Shown here in pieces: positions 15,815 to 23,674 of a stretch of DNA of 64,000 bases (positions are counted from its first letter, which is position 1; each line of letters begins with the position of its first letter). Under the pieces are notes generated by a model. The model worked only from the letters and a program-made list of their open reading frames with translations. It did no database searches and was not told the DNA's origin. The position numbers and the translations under genes are program-made. Source of the stretch: Streptomyces melanogenes (GTDB taxonomy: Bacteria; Actinomycetota; Actinomycetes; Streptomycetales; Streptomycetaceae); NCBI RefSeq assembly GCF_014649795.1, contig NZ_BMTS01000002.1, positions 496,001 to 560,000 on the forward strand. The letters run 5' to 3'.

Positions 15815-16945
15815 ATGAGCACAGGACTTCGGGGCGCGCGAACAGCGCGAAGCTGGTCTCAGGAGCGACTGGTTCGTGAGATCGAGCAGTACGCCCGACG
15901 GCACGTCGCTGATGTCGCGTCGACCGCGAGTTTGCGGGTGTACGTATCCGAGTGGGAGAACGGTAAGCGCACCATCTCGGACCGCTACGCGACGATCCTG
16001 CGGCAGCTTCTCGGCGTCACGGACGCGGAGCTGCGAAACGTCCCGATCGCGCTCGCTCTGCCGACTGCCGACGGGTATGACGACCTACTGGCCAGGATCG
16101 ACGCGGCAAGCAGCGTCAGCGTGTCCATGGTCGAGACGTTCAACAGTCAGACCGAACTACTTCGCACCATGGACCGGCAGATGGGTGCATCTAGTCTCGT
16201 CGACCAGATGTCTGGCCATTTGGCGGCCCTTGAAGACGCTCTGAACTTCGCGGTGCTCCCCGGTGCGCGCCAACCCGTAGCCCTCGCACTCGCAGGAGCG
16301 TCGACCCTCGCCGCATGGCAAGCAATTGACTCGGGTGCTGTTGAACGGGCATGGCGCCATTATGAGTTGGCGAAGCGGGCGGCGCGCGATGCCGAATCTC
16401 CTATGTACCTCGCCCACGCGATGGGGGAGCAAGCATACGTACTCTGCGAGGCTGGTCGGCCGTCGCTCGGCGTCGAATTGGTGCGTGATGCCCAACGCAC
16501 TCTCGGCCAGGCGGGATCACCACGGCTTTGGGCATGGCTGCATTCAGCCGAAGCGGAGTTGTGTGCCCATGCCGGAATGCCTGACGACTGTGAACGTGCG
16601 CTTGATGCGGCCAGGGCCAGTATTCCGCCGGGTTCCGAAGTGCGCGACCCGGACATGGTGAGCATCTTCCTCAACAGCTCCCACCTTGCCCGATGGCGCG
16701 GCAACGTTCTTGCCCTGCTCGGGGATGACGATGCAGTGAGCAGCCTTTACGACGCTCTGAAGGTGGCCGACCCGTCCTTCGTGCGTGCGCGGGCAGGACT
16801 TCACGCTGACCTCGTGCAGGCTCATTTGGCACGAGCCGAATACGACGACGCGAATACCCACCTACGCGAGGCGCGGTTGCTGGCGAGCCGCACTGGTTCG
16901 GTGCGGCAACGCCGCCGTGTCGACCTGCTCAGTTCCCGGCTGTGA
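15815..16945 (+). CDS. XRE-family regulator with TPR-like C-terminal domain
   Basis: A 376-residue protein. N-terminal helix-turn-helix (residues ~5-75; SWSQERLVREIEQYARRH ... SLRVYVSEWENGKRTISDRYATILRQLLGV), followed by ~280 residues of helical repeats of TPR type (for example YLAHAMGEQAYVLCEAGRPS and RWRGNVLALLGDDDAVSSLYDAL). Such XRE-TPR proteins are regular AICE regulators and may respond to a peptide or small signal. The ATG at 15815 fits the domain start; upstream frame is open but unconserved. It diverges from the transfer operon and converges on the GntR-Nudix gene, overlapping it by 17 bp. Third-position GC looks lower than in the flanking chromosome. Confidence 0.8.
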   Translation: MSTGLRGARTARSWSQERLVREIEQYARRHVADVASTASLRVYVSEWENGKRTISDRYATILRQLLGVTDAELRNVPIALALPTADGYDDLLARIDAASSVSVSMVETFNSQTELLRTMDRQMGASSLVDQMSGHLAALEDALNFAVLPGARQPVALALAGASTLAAWQAIDSGAVERAWRHYELAKRAARDAESPMYLAHAMGEQAYVLCEAGRPSLGVELVRDAQRTLGQAGSPRLWAWLHSAEAELCAHAGMPDDCERALDAARASIPPGSEVRDPDMVSIFLNSSHLARWRGNVLALLGDDDAVSSLYDALKVADPSFVRARAGLHADLVQAHLARAEYDDANTHLREARLLASRTGSVRQRRRVDLLSSRL

Positions 16946-17717
16946 GTCCCTGCCGATTACGGCTCGCCAAGATGTGGAGCAGGGCCACGAGGGTGCCAGA
17001 GCCCATCAGCTCACCCCGTGCCATCAGCCCCGGAATGTCGGCCAGAGGTACCCACTCGATATGGCCTGCCTCTTCCAGATCCGTAGGCGAACCAACCTGT
17101 TCGGCTCCGTGACCCACGAAGATTTCGTGAGGCGAATCGACCATGCCGATCATGGGTTGATACGTGACGATGTGCTCAACGGACTTCGGTCGCCAACCCG
17201 TCTCTTCCACGACTTCCCGGAGTGCCGTGTCCGCAGCATCCTCGCCCTCGTCCACGATGCCGCCCGGAAGCTCCCATCCGAATTGCTGCGGGACAAAGCG
17301 ATACCGCCACATCATTAGTACACGGTCCTCGTCGTCCACAACGGCCGTAATGGCGACGCGCTGGAGCTTCACCACGTGATGCTCGAAACGCTCCACGCCC
17401 GGCGGCTCCACGTCCCAAAGTTGGAGCTTGACCCACTGATTGTCGTAGACGTTGCGCTCGCCGTGGATTCGCCACGGCTCAAGCCCTTCGGGCGTCTGAA
17501 TGCTCACGCCGCCCGGCACTCGGTACGAGCTTCGGCCGCGAACCTCCAAGGCTCCTTCGGATACGAGCCGGGCCAGCACTTGCCGCAGCGCGGTGCGACC
17601 GATTCCGAGTTCTTCCACGAGCGCGCGCTCTGAAGGCATCTTGTCGCCGGGGGCGTACTCGCCGGAAGCGAGCCGGGCACGAATCGTCTCGTAGACCTTC
17701 GCTGTCTTCGGTCCCAT
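16929..17717 (-). CDS. GntR-type repressor fused to a Nudix hydrolase
   Basis: One 262-residue polypeptide. Residues ~5-66 are a GntR winged helix (KVYETIRARLASGEYAPGDK, SERALVEELGIGRTALRQVL, VRGRSSYRVP). Residues ~90-250 are a Nudix hydrolase with an exact Nudix box (G-x5-E-x7-REVVEETGW, residues 153-175). In the AICE pSAM2 the two activities are separate proteins: KorSA, a GntR repressor of transfer, and Pif, a Nudix-motif protein blocking redundant transfer. Start at 17717 was chosen for GGAGAG ten bases upstream; ATG at 17735 is the alternative. A GTGGTGCGTACCAG operator lies just upstream, suggesting autoregulation. Codon use is less GC3-biased than the chromosome. Confidence 0.88.
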   Translation of the reverse strand: MGPKTAKVYETIRARLASGEYAPGDKMPSERALVEELGIGRTALRQVLARLVSEGALEVRGRSSYRVPGGVSIQTPEGLEPWRIHGERNVYDNQWVKLQLWDVEPPGVERFEHHVVKLQRVAITAVVDDEDRVLMMWRYRFVPQQFGWELPGGIVDEGEDAADTALREVVEETGWRPKSVEHIVTYQPMIGMVDSPHEIFVGHGAEQVGSPTDLEEAGHIEWVPLADIPGLMARGELMGSGTLVALLHILASRNRQGLTAGN

Positions 17718-17741
17718 TCGCGGGGCACTCTCCATCCTGAA

Positions 17742-17755
17742 GTGGTGCGTACCAG
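17742..17755. promoter_or_regulatory. Operator 3 upstream of the GntR-Nudix gene
   Basis: GTGGTGCGTACCAG, 12 of 14 bases matching the two perfect CTGGTGCGCACCAG palindromes at 15592 and 15617. A TACGCT -10-like hexamer (minus strand) directly precedes it, so binding would block transcription of the regulator gene itself. Confidence 0.65.
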
Positions 17756-17856
17756 CGTACTGGGCGTGAGACTTGCTCCCGTTGGTCACGCTTCAGACAT
17801 GCTCCGATCTCGGTGCGCCAAACCGGCCCTCGATCGCTCCTGGCCCCGGACGCAGT

Positions 17857-17874
17857 GGGCCGTCTGTGGGCCGT
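17857..17874 (+). repeat. Candidate integrase arm-type site, right copy
   Basis: GGGCCGTCTGTGGGCCGT, identical to 4885-4902 at the other end of the element. A further inverted GTGGGCCG/CGGCCCAC pair spans 17867-17890. Confidence 0.5.
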
Positions 17875-17919
17875 CCAAGGGCGGCCCACGACGACCGGCA
17901 AGGACCAACAACGACCACG

Positions 17920-17958
17920 GTGGCCCCGGAGCGCAGACGCTCCGAGGCCACGGTTTTT
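17920..17958 (+). terminator. Strong intrinsic terminator at the right end of the element
   Basis: A hairpin with 14-base arms (GTGGCCCCGGAGCG and CGCTCCGAGGCCAC, one mismatch), loop CAGA, followed by GGTTTTT on the plus strand. It would stop plus-strand transcription from the element before it reads antisense into pmt. The 245 bases between the GntR-Nudix start and the pmt stop hold this, the arm-like repeat and operator 3, and no gene. Confidence 0.7.
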
Positions 17959-17962
17959 CCAG

Positions 17963-18047
17963 CTAGACCCAGGTATCCAACCACATCCGGTTCCGCCAGG
18001 AATCGAGCGGAATCGACGTGCCGGTGTACAGCGGCCAGAAGTAGATG
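17963..18047 (-). other. Right attachment site (attR) within the 3' end of pmt
   Basis: 85 bp matching 4725-4809 at 76 of 85 positions; the 24 bp at 18024-18047 are identical and are the probable core. Sequence from 17963 up to the core was brought in by the element and recodes the pmt C-terminus with synonymous changes and a TAG stop. Confidence 0.85.
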
Positions 18048-19735
18048 AAGTTCCAGACGATCAGCAGCACGAGCACGCCCGCGCCGATCGCGCCGATGGC
18101 CCGGCGCCGCTCGTCCGAGCCCGGTGGCCCGAGGATCGCGCCGATCATCATCGCCACCGCCAGGCACAGGAACGGCACGAAGACGACCGCGTAGAAGTAG
18201 AAGATCGTGCGGTCCTGGTAGAGCAGCCACGGCAGCCAGCCCGCCGCGATGCCGCAGACGATCGCGCCCGCCCGCCAGTCGCGCCGGAACACCCAGCGCC
18301 ACAGCACGTACAGGATCGCGAAGCAGGCCGCCCACCACAGCAGCGGGGTGCCGAGCGCCAGCACCTCGCGGGCGCACTTGCCGCTGGTGTCCGAGGGGCA
18401 GCCGTCGGTGCCGGGCGAGGGGCTCTCGTAGAAGTACGAGACCGGGCGGCCAAGGACGATCCAGCTCCACGGGTTGGACTGGTAGGTGTGCTTGTCGTGC
18501 AGGTTGACGTGGAAGCTGTAGACCTCGGCCTCGTAGTGCCACAGGCTGCGCAGTGACTCCGGCATCCAGCTCATGTCGAACTGCGGCAGGCTCACCTTGC
18601 CCAGCAGCGGCAGCTTCACGTGGTCGGGGGAGAGACCGTCGCGGCCGTGCGCCCAGTCCCGGAAGTAGCCCTTGTCGGTGTAGAACCAGCCGGCCCAGGA
18701 GGCCAGATACGTGGCCAGGGCCACCGGGACCGTGGAGACGAACGCCGGGAGCACGTCCTTCCTGAGCACCGCGCGGTACGGGCGCACCGCGCCCGCCGTC
18801 CTGCGGGCGCCCGCGTCCCACAGCACCGCCATCACACAGAAGAAGACCAGGACGTACAGGCCGTTCCACTTGGTGCCGGCGGCCAGGCCCAGCATCACCC
18901 CGGCCGCGATCCGCCAGGGGCGCCGGCCCAGGCGCAGGCCCTCCGCGACGGCCGCGTCCGGGCGCAGGTCGCCGTCCTCGTTCTCGGGGAGCGCCGCCGC
19001 GAGCCGGGCCCGTGCCCGGTCCCGGTCGATCAGCAGGCAGCCGAAGGCCGCCAGCACGAAGAACATGACCACGAGGTCGAGCAGCGCCATCCGGCTCATC
19101 ACGAAGTGCAGCCCGTCCACCGCGAGCAGCGCGCCCGCCAGACAGCCCAGGAACGTGGAGCGGAACAGCCGCCGCCCGATCCGGCAGAGCATCAGCACCG
19201 AGAGCGTGCCGAGCACCGCCATCACGAAGCGCCAGCCGAACGGGGTGAAGTCGAACCACTTCTCGCCGAGGCCGATCAGGTACTTGCCGACCGGCGGGTG
19301 CACCACGTACCCCGGGTCGGTGGGGATCGGCACCGACGACGGGTCCTTGATGATCGACTTGTCGACGTCCTTGGGCCAGGCGCCCTCGTAGCCGCGGTTG
19401 ATCAGCGCCCAGGCGTCCTTGGCGTAGTACGTCTCGTCGAATATCACCGCGTCCGGGCTGCCCAGCTTCCAGAACCGCAGCACCCCCGCGACCAGCGTGA
19501 CCAGCAGCGGCCCGCCCCACGCCGACCAGCGCACCAGGCGCTCGGCCGCCGGCGGGGAGACCTTCAGCACCGCCCAGAGCTGCCCGGACGGCCGGGTGTA
19601 GGGCGGCACCAGCCGGTCGCGCAGGCCGATTCTCGGCCGGGCGGCGTAGCCGAAGCGGCGCAGCCGGTCCTGCCAGCCGGGCGGCGGATCTCCGGCGTCA
19701 TGGCCCTCTAGGGGGTGTGGCGCAGTACTGGTCAC
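17963..19735 (-). CDS. pmt: Protein O-mannosyltransferase Pmt (PMT family), 3' end restored by the element
   Basis: A 590-residue polytopic glycosyltransferase of GT39/PMT type. It moves mannose from polyprenyl phosphate mannose to secreted proteins on the outer face of the membrane. Visible signatures: a first loop with the catalytic DE pair (VIFDETYYAKDAWALINRGYEG), VHPPVGKYLIGLGEKWF, and at the C-terminus FYFYAVVFVPFLCLAVAMMIG and FIYFWPLYTG. The GTG at 19735 was chosen as start; upstream codons are not conserved. The S. coelicolor homologue is, from literature I recall, needed for phiC31 adsorption. The final ~21-28 codons are from the integrated element, and the encoded peptide differs from the displaced copy only by Ser for Ala. 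It diverges from rsmI. Confidence 0.93.
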   Translation of the reverse strand: MTSTAPHPLEGHDAGDPPPGWQDRLRRFGYAARPRIGLRDRLVPPYTRPSGQLWAVLKVSPPAAERLVRWSAWGGPLLVTLVAGVLRFWKLGSPDAVIFDETYYAKDAWALINRGYEGAWPKDVDKSIIKDPSSVPIPTDPGYVVHPPVGKYLIGLGEKWFDFTPFGWRFVMAVLGTLSVLMLCRIGRRLFRSTFLGCLAGALLAVDGLHFVMSRMALLDLVVMFFVLAAFGCLLIDRDRARARLAAALPENEDGDLRPDAAVAEGLRLGRRPWRIAAGVMLGLAAGTKWNGLYVLVFFCVMAVLWDAGARRTAGAVRPYRAVLRKDVLPAFVSTVPVALATYLASWAGWFYTDKGYFRDWAHGRDGLSPDHVKLPLLGKVSLPQFDMSWMPESLRSLWHYEAEVYSFHVNLHDKHTYQSNPWSWIVLGRPVSYFYESPSPGTDGCPSDTSGKCAREVLALGTPLLWWAACFAILYVLWRWVFRRDWRAGAIVCGIAAGWLPWLLYQDRTIFYFYAVVFVPFLCLAVAMMIGAILGPPGSDERRRAIGAIGAGVLVLLIVWNFIYFWPLYTGTSIPLDSWRNRMWLDTWV

Positions 19736-19830
19736 CGCGCCATCGTAGGGAAAGCGCCTGTGCGAGTCCCGTGGCCGGGCCAGAACCCGCCCGGGCGACC
19801 GGGAGGTCCCGGGGCTGGGAGGATGGCACG

Positions 19831-20709
19831 GTGACCGGAACACTCGTACTCGCAGGGACCCCCATCGGCGACATCGCGGACGCGCCGCCGCGGCTCGCCG
19901 CCGAGCTGGAGCGGGCCGACGTCGTCGCCGCCGAGGACACCAGGCGGCTGCGCGGCCTGACCCGGGCGCTCGGCATCCACACCTCGGGGCGGGTGGTCTC
20001 CTACTTCGAGGGCAACGAGTCCGCCCGGACGCCCGAGCTGGTCGAGGCGCTGGAGGGCGGCGCGCGCGTGCTGCTCGTGACCGACGCCGGGATGCCGTCG
20101 GTCTCCGACCCCGGCTACCGGCTCGTGGCGGCCGCCGTCGAGAAGGACATCAAGGTCACGGCCGTGCCCGGGCCCTCGGCGGTGCTCACCGCGCTCGCCC
20201 TGTCCGGGCTGCCCGTCGACCGCTTCTGCTTCGAGGGCTTCCTGCCGCGCAAGGCCGGCGAGCGCCTGGGACGGCTGCGCGAGGTCGCCGAGGAGCGCCG
20301 CACCCTCGTCTACTTCGAGGCCCCGCACCGCCTCGACGACACGCTGGCCGCGATGGCCGAGGTGTTCGGCGCCGAGCGCCGCGCCGCCGTCTGCCGCGAG
20401 CTGACCAAGACGTACGAGGAGGTCAAGCGCGGCAGCCTCAAGGACCTCGCCGAGTGGGCCGCCGACGGGGTGCGCGGCGAGATCACCGTGGTGGTGGAGG
20501 GCGCGGCCGAGAGCGGGCCCGCCGAGCTGGACGCCGAGGAGCTGGTGCGCCGGGTGCAGGTGCGCGAGGAGGCGGGGGAGCGGCGCAAGGAGGCGATCGC
20601 CGCCGTGGCCCTCGACGCGGGTCTGCCCAAACGCGAGGTGTTCGACGCGGTCGTGGCGGCAAAGAACGCGGCACGACAGGCACCCGAAGACGGCAAAGGA
20701 CTATCGTAA
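19831..20709 (+). CDS. rsmI: 16S rRNA 2'-O-ribose C1402 methyltransferase RsmI
   Basis: A 292-residue tetrapyrrole-methylase-fold enzyme. Family motifs are LVLAGTPIGDIADAPPRLAAEL at the N-terminus, AAEDTRRLRGL, LVTDAGMPSVSDPGYRLV (SAM-binding), and VPGPSAVLTALALSGLP. The start GTG at 19831 follows GGGAGG with good spacing. It lies divergent from pmt across a 95-bp promoter region, and upstream of a zinc-ribbon gene. Confidence 0.95.
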   Translation: MTGTLVLAGTPIGDIADAPPRLAAELERADVVAAEDTRRLRGLTRALGIHTSGRVVSYFEGNESARTPELVEALEGGARVLLVTDAGMPSVSDPGYRLVAAAVEKDIKVTAVPGPSAVLTALALSGLPVDRFCFEGFLPRKAGERLGRLREVAEERRTLVYFEAPHRLDDTLAAMAEVFGAERRAAVCRELTKTYEEVKRGSLKDLAEWAADGVRGEITVVVEGAAESGPAELDAEELVRRVQVREEAGERRKEAIAAVALDAGLPKREVFDAVVAAKNAARQAPEDGKGLS

Positions 20710-20893
20710 AAAGTAAAGCGCAGGCCGCGCACCGGGGCTTTTTCCTAGGAAAGGCCAAATCGCCACCAACACTCGACAGCCCCTGATGCGTTTTGGCGGC
20801 GAAAGGCGTCCCATGGATCGGGGGACGCTTTCGCCCCCGCTCGCAAGGAGAGCGCTCGCAAGAGCTTGTCCAGCGGACAAGAGGAGCCGGCAC

Positions 20894-21304
20894 ATGAGTG
20901 AGATCGCTGAGACCACGGCGCACGAGGCATACGCCTTCGCGTGCATGAGGTGTGGGTATGGCTGGGAGCAGGCGTACGACATAGAGCACTACGTGGACGG
21001 CAAGGGGGAGCCGTTCGTGGTCTACAAGGCGAACGGGGAACGGGTGCCCTCACCGCTCTCCCACCCCACCTGTCTGAACTGCGGCGGGCACGTCGTGCGC
21101 ACCCTGCGCGCCGGCCGGGTCTCCAGCGTGCAGCAGTTGCTGGCGCACCACTCGACCCACCAGGCGCCCGCCGGGCCCGTCGGGTCCGGGGGCGACCCGG
21201 AGCCGGAGCCCCCGGCGGCCGAGGCCGGAGCAGAGCCCCAGGCGGAGCACCACTGGCACCTGTCGGACCTCCTGCACCCCTTCCAGCACCACCACAAGAA
21301 GTGA
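20894..21304 (+). CDS. Small zinc-ribbon protein with His-rich tail
   Basis: A 136-residue protein. Cys pairs CMRCGYGW and CLNCGG (residues ~17-20 and ~64-67) form a split zinc ribbon. A Pro/Glu/Ala linker leads to a His-rich tail (HHWHLSDLLHPFQHHHKK). RBS AGGAG is nine bases before the ATG. It stands between rsmI and tatD, 30 bp before tatD. Function unknown; the tail suggests extra metal binding. Confidence 0.75.
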   Translation: MSEIAETTAHEAYAFACMRCGYGWEQAYDIEHYVDGKGEPFVVYKANGERVPSPLSHPTCLNCGGHVVRTLRAGRVSSVQQLLAHHSTHQAPAGPVGSGGDPEPEPPAAEAGAEPQAEHHWHLSDLLHPFQHHHKK

Positions 21305-21334
21305 CGGGCCGGGGCCTTTCATAGGATCGGCCCC

Positions 21335-22207
21335 ATGAGTGCCGCCAAGGATGCCCCGCCGCCGCTGCCCGAACCGCTCGGTGTGGCGGTGGCCGACTCC
21401 CACACCCACCTGGACATGCAGTCCACCACCGTGGAGGAGGCCCTGCTGAGGGCCGCGTCCGTCGGGGTGACGACGGTGGTCCAGGTGGGCTGCGACCTGA
21501 AGGGTTCGCAGTGGGCGGCGGACACGGCCGAGGCGCACGAGAACGTGCACGCCGCCGTCGCCCTGCACCCCAACGAGGCGCCCAGGATCGTCCTGGGCGA
21601 CCCCGACGGCTGGTCGCGCCAGGGCGCGCGGCGGCCCGGCGGCGACGCCGCCCTCGACGACGCGCTCGCCGAGATCGACCGGCTCGCCGCACTGCCGCAC
21701 GTCAAGGCCGTCGGCGAGACCGGCCTCGACTACTTCCGGACCGGGGCCGACGGCATGGCCGCCCAGGAACGCTCGTTCCGGGCGCACATCGAGATCGCCA
21801 AACGGCACGGCAAAGCGCTCGTCATCCACGATCGCGAGGCGCACGCGGATGTGCTGCGCATTCTGCGGGAAGAGGGCGCCCCGGACCGCACGGTCTTCCA
21901 CTGCTATTCCGGTGACGCGGAAATGGCGGAACTCTGCGCGAAATCCGGGTACTTCATGTCCTTCGCCGGGAACATGACCTTCAAGAACGCCCAGCCGCTG
22001 CGCGACGCGCTCGCCGTCGCCCCGCTCGAACTGGTCCTGGTGGAGACGGACGCGCCCTTCCTCACCCCGGCGCCGTACCGCGGACGGCCCAATGCGCCGT
22101 ATCTCATTCCGATCACGGTACGGGCCATGGCGGCGGTGAAGTCGATTCACGAGGACGTGCTGGCCGCGGCCATCGCGGAGAACACTGCGCGCGCTTTCGA
22201 TTACTGA
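21335..22207 (+). CDS. TatD-family metal-dependent hydrolase
   Basis: A 290-residue TIM-barrel DNase/amidohydrolase. Metal-binding motifs are SHTHLD (residues ~22-27), GETGLDYFR (~128), HDREAH (~165), FHCYSG (~190), and ETDAPFLTP (~240). This is the full set for TatD enzymes, which are 3'-5' DNases or related hydrolases in the cytoplasm. It is followed by the Rpf/G5 gene, in the conserved tatD-rpfB-rsmA-ispE order common to actinobacteria. Confidence 0.92.
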   Translation: MSAAKDAPPPLPEPLGVAVADSHTHLDMQSTTVEEALLRAASVGVTTVVQVGCDLKGSQWAADTAEAHENVHAAVALHPNEAPRIVLGDPDGWSRQGARRPGGDAALDDALAEIDRLAALPHVKAVGETGLDYFRTGADGMAAQERSFRAHIEIAKRHGKALVIHDREAHADVLRILREEGAPDRTVFHCYSGDAEMAELCAKSGYFMSFAGNMTFKNAQPLRDALAVAPLELVLVETDAPFLTPAPYRGRPNAPYLIPITVRAMAAVKSIHEDVLAAAIAENTARAFDY

Positions 22208-22348
22208 CGGATAACGGCCGCGGTGCTCCGACTGGGCGAGTGCAGGGTAGCGTGACGACGCTCCGTAGTCGAATCGCTTTGGACGGTGACCGGCTCTCCG
22301 CTAATGTCCCGGCCTCGACGGGACGACCGGCCGGAACTCTGGAGCGCC

Positions 22349-23674
22349 GTGAGCAATACGCAGGGCAGTCACCGTGCCGCACGCGGCGGCCGCCGCGCGG
22401 CGACCAGAACCGCCGAGCCGCCGTACGCCGAGGGCGCGCCGCCCTCGTACGACACGTACGAGACGCAGCCCGCCGAGGTGCCGCGACCGAGGCAGGGCGC
22501 GGGCCAGGACGACGGCTCGCGGGCCGGGGCGCGGCGGGCCGCGCGGCGGCGCAGGAGCGGCGGGGCGCTGTTCGGGGCCGGGCCCGACGCCCTGCGCAAG
22601 ATCATCCCGCAGGCGCTGGTGGTCGCCTTCCTCGCGGGCGGGACCACCGCGTTCCTCGCCAACGACAAGGCGGTGCGGCTCACCGTCGACGGGGCGCCGC
22701 GCACCCTGCACACCTTCGCGGACGACGTCGACGAGCTCCTCGCCGACCAGCACGTCAGCGTCGGCGACCACGACATCGTCGCGCCCGGCCGGCACGAGCG
22801 GCTGGCCGGCGGCGACGAGGTCGTCGTCCGCTACGGCCGCCCCGTCGCGCTCACCCTCGACGGCCAGCGCCGCCAGGTGTGGACCACCGCCCAGACGGTC
22901 GACGGGGCCCTGCGCCAGCTCGGGGTGCGGGCCGAGGGCGCGTATCTGTCGGCCTCCCGCTCCTCCGAGATCGGCCGCGCCGGGATGGGCCTGGACGTGC
23001 GCACCGAGCGCCAGGTCACCTTCCTCGCCGACGGCCGCGAGCGCACGATCCGCACCAACGCGGCCACCGTCGCCGAGGCCATCGAGGAGGCCGGGATCTC
23101 GCTGCGGGGCCAGGACACCACCTCGGTGCCGACCTCGGCCTTCCCCCGCGACGGCCAGACGATCACCGTCATGCGGATCACCGGCACCCGCGAGGTTCGC
23201 GAGGAGCCCATCCCGTACGAGGTGGAGAAGACCAAGGACGACTCGCTGTTCGCCGGGACCGAGGTCGTCGACCGGCCCGGGCAGCGGGGCTTCCGCAAGG
23301 TCACCTACGCGCTGCGGACCGTCAACGGCGTCAAGCAGAAGCCGAAGAAGGTGGCCGAGCACGTGGTGCGCCCGCCCGTCACCCAGACCGTCCGGGTCGG
23401 CACCAAGCCGCTGCCCACCTCCGTCGGCGGCGCCGACCACCTCGACTGGAACGGGCTCGCCCACTGCGAGTCCGGCGGGCGCCCCGGGGCGGTCGACCCG
23501 ACCGGCAACTACGGCGGGCTCTACCAGTTCGACGGCCGGACCTGGCACGCGCTCGGCGGCAGCGGCCTGCCGCAGCACGCCAGCGCCTCCGAGCAGACGT
23601 TCCGGGCGAAGAAGCTCTACGTACAGCGGGGGTCGAGTCCGTGGCCGCACTGCGGCCGTAGGCTGTATCGGTGA
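22349..23674 (+). CDS. Resuscitation-promoting-factor-type cell wall lytic enzyme (DUF348/G5)
   Basis: A 441-residue RpfB-like protein. A basic N-terminus of ~80 residues and a transmembrane or signal segment ([20 protein letters not shown]) are followed by three DUF348 repeats (for example [59 protein letters not shown]), a G5 domain (~265-340), and a C-terminal transglycosylase-like Rpf domain. The presumed catalytic Glu lies in [10 protein letters not shown]. It cleaves peptidoglycan and promotes growth resumption. GTG start at 22349 follows GGAG. Its stop overlaps the rsmA start (GTGA). Confidence 0.9.
   Translation: MSNTQGSHRAARGGRRAATRTAEPPYAEGAPPSYDTYETQPAEVPRPRQGAGQDDGSRAGARRAARRRRSGGALFGAGPDALRKIIPQALVVAFLAGGTTAFLANDKAVRLTVDGAPRTLHTFADDVDELLADQHVSVGDHDIVAPGRHERLAGGDEVVVRYGRPVALTLDGQRRQVWTTAQTVDGALRQLGVRAEGAYLSASRSSEIGRAGMGLDVRTERQVTFLADGRERTIRTNAATVAEAIEEAGISLRGQDTTSVPTSAFPRDGQTITVMRITGTREVREEPIPYEVEKTKDDSLFAGTEVVDRPGQRGFRKVTYALRTVNGVKQKPKKVAEHVVRPPVTQTVRVGTKPLPTSVGGADHLDWNGLAHCESGGRPGAVDPTGNYGGLYQFDGRTWHALGGSGLPQHASASEQTFRAKKLYVQRGSSPWPHCGRRLYR

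Noticed and set aside
17718..17789. Longer start (17789) for the GntR-Nudix protein
   Set aside because: It would put the GTGGTGCGTACCAG operator and -10-like hexamer inside the coding region. ATG 17717 with GGAGAG, or 17735, is more consistent.
4725..18047. tRNA gene as attachment site of the element
   Set aside because: No tRNA lies at either junction. The duplicated sequence is protein-coding (end of pmt). The only tRNA in the window (49666-49740) is far away and intact.
22208..22348. ydaO/c-di-AMP riboswitch ahead of the Rpf gene
   Set aside because: Such switches precede some Streptomyces rpf genes, but the 141-base gap is too short and I saw no conserved core.
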